Origin: Rhizobium leguminosarum
Lineage (GTDB): Bacteria > Pseudomonadota > Alphaproteobacteria > Rhizobiales > Rhizobiaceae
Direction: 5' to 3'
DNA length: 64,000 bases
Assembly: GCF_004123835.1 (NCBI RefSeq)
Contig: NZ_MZMU01000002.1
Span: 372,001 to 436,000 of the forward strand
Shown: positions 60,069 to 64,000 of the stretch, one piece after another
How positions within the stretch are numbered: position 1 is the first letter of the stretch
Layout: each line of letters starts with the position of its first letter
Notes under the pieces: model-generated
What the model was told of the DNA's origin: nothing
The model's database searches: none
Seen by the model: only the letters and a program-made list of their open reading frames with translations
Made by a program: the position numbers and the translations under genes

Positions 60069-61136
60069 ATGGCAGGCGTTCAATTCGCGGATGTGCGGAA
60101 ATCATTCGGGGCATTTCCGGTCATTAAAGGCGTGGATATCGACATTGCCGACGGCGAGTTCGTGATCCTGGTCGGCCCGTCGGGTTGTGGAAAGTCCACT
60201 CTTCTGCGGATGCTGGCGGGACTTGAGAACATTTCCGGCGGCGAGATCAAGATCGGCGGGCGTGTGGTCAACACTCTGCCGCCCAAGGACCGCGACATCG
60301 CCATGGTGTTTCAGAACTATGCGCTCTATCCGCATATGACGGTGCAGCAGAACATGGGCTTCTCGCTGATGCTCAACAAGGCGCCGAAGGCGGAAGCCGA
60401 GAAGCGGGTGAAATATGCCGCCGGCATCCTCGGTCTCGACAAATTGCTCGACCGTTATCCGCGCCAACTTTCCGGCGGCCAGCGCCAGCGTGTCGCCATG
60501 GGGCGGGCGATCGTGCGCGATCCGGAAGTCTTCCTGTTCGACGAACCGCTATCCAACCTCGATGCGAAGCTGCGCGTTGCCATGCGCGCCGAAATCAAGG
60601 AACTGCACCAGCGGCTGAAAACGACGACGGTCTACGTCACCCATGACCAGATCGAGGCGATGACCATGGCCGACAAGATCGTCGTCATGCATGACGGCGT
60701 CGTCGAGCAGATCGGCACGCCGCTCGAGCTTTACGACAAGCCAGCCAATCTCTTCGTTGGCGGCTTCATCGGCTCGCCGGCGATGAACATGATCAAGGGC
60801 AGGCTCGATCCCGAAAACCCGACAAGTTTCAGGGCATCCGACGGCACTGCGCTCCCGGTCGCCAATCCGCCAGCCGACGCCATCGGCCGCGACCTCGTCT
60901 ACGGGCTGCGCCCGGAATACATTTTACTCGATGCCAACGGGCTGCCCGGCGAAATCGTGGTGATCGAGCCGACCGGCTACGAGACGCATCTTATCCTCAG
61001 GCTCGGCGGCAGCGACCTCAGCTGCGTCTTCCGCGAACGCGTCAGCGCGCGGCCAGGCGAAACCTTGCGCGTTTCGATCGACGCCGCGCATGTTCATCTC
61101 TTCGACACCGAAACCGGGCGGAGATTGACAGACTGA
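60069..61136 (+). CDS. CUT1 ABC importer ATP-binding protein (MsmK/UgpC type)
   Basis: A 355-residue ATPase with Walker A GPSGCGKS, signature [16 protein letters not shown], Walker [14 protein letters not shown]-loop [11 protein letters not shown] and TOBE region. A GGGAGGAG site lies five bases before the ATG at 60069. Unlike in the other sugar operons here, the ATPase gene comes first, before the binding protein and permeases. Confidence 0.94.
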   Translation: MAGVQFADVRKSFGAFPVIKGVDIDIADGEFVILVGPSGCGKSTLLRMLAGLENISGGEIKIGGRVVNTLPPKDRDIAMVFQNYALYPHMTVQQNMGFSLMLNKAPKAEAEKRVKYAAGILGLDKLLDRYPRQLSGGQRQRVAMGRAIVRDPEVFLFDEPLSNLDAKLRVAMRAEIKELHQRLKTTTVYVTHDQIEAMTMADKIVVMHDGVVEQIGTPLELYDKPANLFVGGFIGSPAMNMIKGRLDPENPTSFRASDGTALPVANPPADAIGRDLVYGLRPEYILLDANGLPGEIVVIEPTGYETHLILRLGGSDLSCVFRERVSARPGETLRVSIDAAHVHLFDTETGRRLTD

Positions 61137-61193
61137 GGCCGGCCGGCGGCGGCGCGGGGCGGAGGAGCCCTCTCGTCGCCTGCAGGCAGGCAC

Positions 61194-61251
61194 GCATCCC
61201 CTCTCAGGGATGCAAGGACCGTCGTTCACCAAGCGGGGAAGTGAACGGCGG
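61194..61251 (+). other. Two hairpins between the ATPase and binding-protein genes
   Basis: GCATCCC (61194-61200)/GGGATGC (61207-61213) is a perfect 7-bp stem. CCGTCGTTCAC (61219-61229)/GTGAACGGCGG (61241-61251) is an 11-bp stem with one G-T pair. Neither has a T-tract. They may stabilise or process the mRNA just upstream of the binding-protein gene. Confidence 0.45.
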
Positions 61252-61287
61252 GGAGTTCGCACCCGCTTTTTGATGAGGAGGAATCTC

Positions 61288-62592
61288 ATGAGGATCAGAA
61301 GACGTGACTTTCTTGCCGCCTCGGCTGCCGTCGCCGGCGCCGCCGGTCTTGGCATCCGGCCGACCTTCGCGCAGGCCGAACCGACCTACACACCGGAAAG
61401 CGGCGCCAGCCTGCGGCTGCTGCGCTGGACACCCTTCGTCAAGGGCGACGAGGAGGCATGGCTTGCCAACACCAAGAAGTTCATCGAGGCGACCGGCGTC
61501 GAGGTGCGCATCGACAAGGAAAGCTGGGAAGATATCCGCCCGAAGGCTGCCGTTGCGGCCAATGTCGGCTCCGGCCCGGACCTCATCATGTGCTGGTTCG
61601 ACGACGCTCACCAGTATCCCGACAAGCTGGTCGACCTGACCGAACTCGCCAACTATCTCGGCAACAAGTATGGCGGCTGGTATGACGGTGTGAAGGGCTA
61701 TGCCGCGCGCGGCGACACCTTCATCGCCATGCCGCTGGCGGCAATCGGCAATGCGGTGGTCTATCGCGACACTCACGTGAAGGCAGCCGGCTTCAGCGAG
61801 TTCCCGAAAGACACGGCAGGCTTCCTCGAGCTTTGCAAGGCGATGAAAGCCAAGGGCACGCCGGCCGGCTTCCCGCACGGCAAGGCCGTCGGCGACGGTA
61901 ACAACTACGCCCATTGGCTGCTTTGGAGCCACGGCGGCAAGATGGTCGACGAAGGCGGCAAGGTGACGATCAACAGCCCGGAAACGCTGGCTTCGATCAA
62001 CTATGCCAAGGAGCTCTATGCGACCTTCATTCCGGGCACGGAAAGCTGGCAGGACGTCAACAACAACCGCGCCTTCCTCGCAGGCCAAGTGTCGCTGATC
62101 GCCAACGGCGTCTCGGTTTATTACACAGCCAAGAACGACCCGAAGCTCGCCGAGATCGCCAAGGACATCCGCACGACGAATTTCCCGGTCGGCCCGGTTG
62201 GCCAGAGCGTCGAGCTTTTCCAGACGAGCTCACTGCTTCTCTTCAAGCATACGAAGTATCCGGAGGCGGCGAAGGCCTACATCAAGTTCATGATGGAAGC
62301 CGACCAGATGAATGCCTGGATCCAGGGCTCAAGCGCCTATTGCTGCCAGCCGCTCAAGGCTTTCGCCAAGAACCCGATCTGGACATCCGATCCGATCCAC
62401 GCGCCTTATGCACGTGCCTCGGAAAAGCTGCGCCCGAACGGCTATGCCGGCCCACTCGGTTATGCCTCGGCTGCGACCATGGCCGACTACGTTCTGGTCG
62501 ACATGTATGCGGCCGCCGTCACCGGCCAGATGTCGCCCGAAGATGCGATGAAGGAAGCTGAACGCCGGGCAAACCGCTACTATCGCGTTTGA
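61288..62592 (+). CDS. Tat-exported sugar-binding protein (family 1 SBP)
   Basis: A 434-residue binding protein. The N-terminus MRIRRRDFLAASAAVAGAAG has a twin-arginine motif (RRRDFL), unlike the Sec signals of the other binding proteins here, so it should be exported folded. The mature part has the usual family 1 features (GSGPDLIMCWFDDAHQYPDK, FIAMPLAAIGNAVVYRD, LLWSHGGKMVDEGG). The ATG at 61288 has a GAGGAGGAA site. It lies about 150 bp after the ATPase gene and before two permeases. Ligand unknown; the DenD-like gene upstream hints at a sugar acid or polyol. Confidence 0.9.
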   Translation: MRIRRRDFLAASAAVAGAAGLGIRPTFAQAEPTYTPESGASLRLLRWTPFVKGDEEAWLANTKKFIEATGVEVRIDKESWEDIRPKAAVAANVGSGPDLIMCWFDDAHQYPDKLVDLTELANYLGNKYGGWYDGVKGYAARGDTFIAMPLAAIGNAVVYRDTHVKAAGFSEFPKDTAGFLELCKAMKAKGTPAGFPHGKAVGDGNNYAHWLLWSHGGKMVDEGGKVTINSPETLASINYAKELYATFIPGTESWQDVNNNRAFLAGQVSLIANGVSVYYTAKNDPKLAEIAKDIRTTNFPVGPVGQSVELFQTSSLLLFKHTKYPEAAKAYIKFMMEADQMNAWIQGSSAYCCQPLKAFAKNPIWTSDPIHAPYARASEKLRPNGYAGPLGYASAATMADYVLVDMYAAAVTGQMSPEDAMKEAERRANRYYRV

Positions 62593-62609
62593 GCCGCGCT
62601 TCAAAGCAA

Positions 62610-62635
62610 GCGGCATGCCGGCTTCGGCATGCCGC
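62610..62635 (+). other. Intercistronic hairpin after the Tat-exported binding-protein gene
   Basis: GCGGCATGCCG (62610-62620) and CGGCATGCCGC (62625-62635) form a perfect 11-bp stem with a GCTT loop and no T-tract, between the binding-protein stop and the permease start. Probably protects the upstream mRNA and keeps binding protein in excess; role inferred. Confidence 0.6.
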
Positions 62636-62675
62636 AAGCACTCTGCGAGTTCAAAACGTAATCTGGAGATAAGCA

Positions 62676-63608
62676 ATGTCGATGGTGAATCCGGAGGATA
62701 GACGCGGGCCGATCTCTTCGCTCCTGCAGAACAACAACGTGCTCGGCTTCCTGTTCATGCTGCCGGCGGCGGTGTTCCTCGTCTGCTTTCTCACCTATCC
62801 GCTGGGGCTCGGCGTCTGGCTCGGCTTCACCGATACGAGGATTGGGCGCGACGGCATCTTCATCGGCCTGGAGAACTACCAGTTCCTGATGGACGACAGC
62901 GTCTTCTGGCTGTCGGTCTTCAACACTATTCTCTATACCTCCGTTGCCTCGGTGCTGAAATTCGCGCTCGGCCTCTGGCTGGCGATGCTGCTCAATCAGC
63001 ACCTGCCGTTCAAGTCCTTCTTCCGGGCCATCGTGCTGCTTCCCTGGGTCGTGCCGACGGTGCTTTCGGCGCTGGCCTTCTGGTGGATCTACGATTCCCA
63101 ATTTTCGATCATCTCCTGGTCGCTGATGCAGCTCGGGCTGATCAGCGGACCGATCAACTTCCTCGGCGATCCCATAAATGCGCGCATATCCGTCATCGTC
63201 GCCAATGTCTGGCGCGGCATTCCCTTTGTGGCGATCTCGCTGCTTGCGGGGCTGCAGACCATTCCGGCGTCGCTGCAGGAGGCCGCCTCGCTCGACGGCG
63301 CCACGAGCTGGCAGCGTTTCCGCTACGTGACGCTGCCGATGCTGACGCCGATCATCGCCGTGGTGATGACCTTCTCGGTGCTCTTCACCTTCACCGATTT
63401 CCAGCTCATCTACGTGCTGACCAAGGGTGGACCTGTCAACGCAACGCATCTGATGGCGACGCTATCGTTCCAGCGCGGCATTCCAGGGGGTCAGCTCGGT
63501 GAAGGTGCGGCGATCGCAGTCGCCATGGTGCCCTTCCTGCTCGGCGCCATCATGTTCAGCTTCTTCGGCCTGCAACGGCGCAAATGGCAACAGGGCGGCC
63601 AGGATTAG
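62676..63608 (+). CDS. CUT1 ABC importer permease (MalF type)
   Basis: A 310-residue permease with about six membrane helices, the first VLGFLFMLPAAVFLVCFLTY. The EAA loop is SLQEAASLDGATSWQRFRY with VTLPMLTPII. A TGGAGA site precedes the ATG at 62676. It follows the binding-protein gene across a hairpin and precedes a second permease gene that runs off the window. Confidence 0.93.
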   Translation: MSMVNPEDRRGPISSLLQNNNVLGFLFMLPAAVFLVCFLTYPLGLGVWLGFTDTRIGRDGIFIGLENYQFLMDDSVFWLSVFNTILYTSVASVLKFALGLWLAMLLNQHLPFKSFFRAIVLLPWVVPTVLSALAFWWIYDSQFSIISWSLMQLGLISGPINFLGDPINARISVIVANVWRGIPFVAISLLAGLQTIPASLQEAASLDGATSWQRFRYVTLPMLTPIIAVVMTFSVLFTFTDFQLIYVLTKGGPVNATHLMATLSFQRGIPGGQLGEGAAIAVAMVPFLLGAIMFSFFGLQRRKWQQGGQD

Positions 63609-63631
63609 GGTCAGGGTTAGGGAGAGTGACG

Positions 63632-64000
63632 ATGTCGATAAATTCAAACGCCGCCGATCAGGTCGTGACCGACAATGCCGAAGGTATGAGCTATCTGAAC
63701 CGCCTGCCGCGGCGGATCGTGATGCTCTACCTGCCGATGGCCGTCTTCGTCTTCGTGCTGCTCTTCCCGTTCTACTGGATGGCGATCACCGCGGTGAAGC
63801 CGAACGACCAGCTGACCGACTATAACAACTACAGCCCCTTCTGGGTGGTGGGAGCGACACTCGAGCACATCAAATACCTGTTCTTTGAGACATCCTATCC
63901 GGGCTGGCTGTGGAACACGATGCTGGTCGCGGTCTGCTCTACCTTTCTCTCGCTGGTAGCCTCAGTCTTCGGCGCCTATGCGATCGAGCGCGTCCGCTTC
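63632..64000 (+). CDS. CUT1 ABC importer permease (MalG type), 5' part
   Basis: An ATG at 63632 with GGGAGAG upstream opens a frame that continues to the window end (123 codons, no stop). The protein starts MSINSNAADQVVTDNAEGMS, then RRIVMLYLPMAVFVFVLLFP and FYWMAITAVKPNDQL, the usual first helix and loop of a MalG-type permease, and a second helix near SLVASVFGAYAIERV. The EAA loop lies beyond the end. It is the partner of the preceding permease. Confidence 0.85.
   Translation, partial: MSINSNAADQVVTDNAEGMSYLNRLPRRIVMLYLPMAVFVFVLLFPFYWMAITAVKPNDQLTDYNNYSPFWVVGATLEHIKYLFFETSYPGWLWNTMLVAVCSTFLSLVASVFGAYAIERVRF

Noticed and set aside
63605..63628. Telomere-like hexamers (TTAGGG, TCAGGG, TTAGGG) between two permease genes
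   Set aside because: Only three imperfect units, and they merge into the GGGAGAG ribosome site of the next gene. Probably chance in a purine-rich leader.
1..64000. CRISPR arrays, tRNA/rRNA genes, insertion sequences, replication origin
   Set aside because: No regularly spaced repeats, cloverleaf sequences, transposase genes, paired terminal repeats or rep genes were recognised. A dedicated search for tRNAs and small RNAs would be needed to exclude short ones.

Overview
The window looks like a sugar-uptake region of a member of the Rhizobiales (Rhizobium/Agrobacterium type). The sequence is GC-rich with strong Shine-Dalgarno sites and many four-base stop/start overlaps. It has five separate ABC importer systems, four of the carbohydrate (CUT1) type and one of the peptide type, each next to its own regulator and catabolic genes. 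I saw no insertion sequence, tRNA, rRNA, CRISPR array or plasmid replication gene. I infer a chromid or megaplasmid, or an accessory chromosomal region, but the sequence does not prove this.

Layout. 1-3097: the end of an SbcD-like nuclease gene and a complete SbcC/YhaN-like ATPase. 3111-9576 (minus strand): operon of LacI regulator, binding protein, two permeases, ATPase and a GH63-like glycosidase, with twin 14-bp LacI palindromes at 9608-9643. 9725-13287: a small ABM-like protein, then two cyclic-di-GMP genes (GAF-GGDEF-EAL and HD-GYP). 13511-20565: LacI-controlled operon with an ABC importer and a GH32 beta-fructosidase. 20806-31495: AraC regulator, GH4 alpha-galactosidase (melA), a terminator, then a DeoR-led operon with a BadF-type sugar kinase, ABC importer, SIS isomerase (AgaS-like) and GatZ/KbaZ-like protein. 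Together these resemble an amino-galactose pathway ending in fructose-6-phosphate. 31590-34727: stand-alone genes (peroxiredoxin, Cys-rich microprotein, Nudix hydrolase, EamA exporter).

34740-49208: aldaric-acid cluster. It encodes a peptide-type ABC importer, a 2-hydroxyacid dehydrogenase, a divergent GntR/FCD regulator, an IlvD-type dehydratase, a talarate/galactarate dehydratase, an RraA-like protein, an aldehyde dehydrogenase, KdgD, the family 5 binding protein and an Ldh2-type dehydrogenase. The central route is galactarate/talarate to 5-keto-4-deoxyglucarate to 2,5-dioxopentanoate to 2-oxoglutarate. A shared 14-bp dyad (ACTA-N6-YAGT) overlaps the predicted -10 of three promoters, which suggests one regulon under the GntR protein.

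49272-57925: an SLC13-type transporter, DNA ligase D without a Ku gene, a methyltransferase-like membrane protein, an alpha/beta hydrolase and small or hypothetical genes. 58092-64000: a GntR gene with an apparent +1 frameshift behind an 18-bp perfect inverted repeat, a DenD-like dehydrogenase, and the start of a fifth ABC operon with a Tat-exported binding protein, running off the window end.
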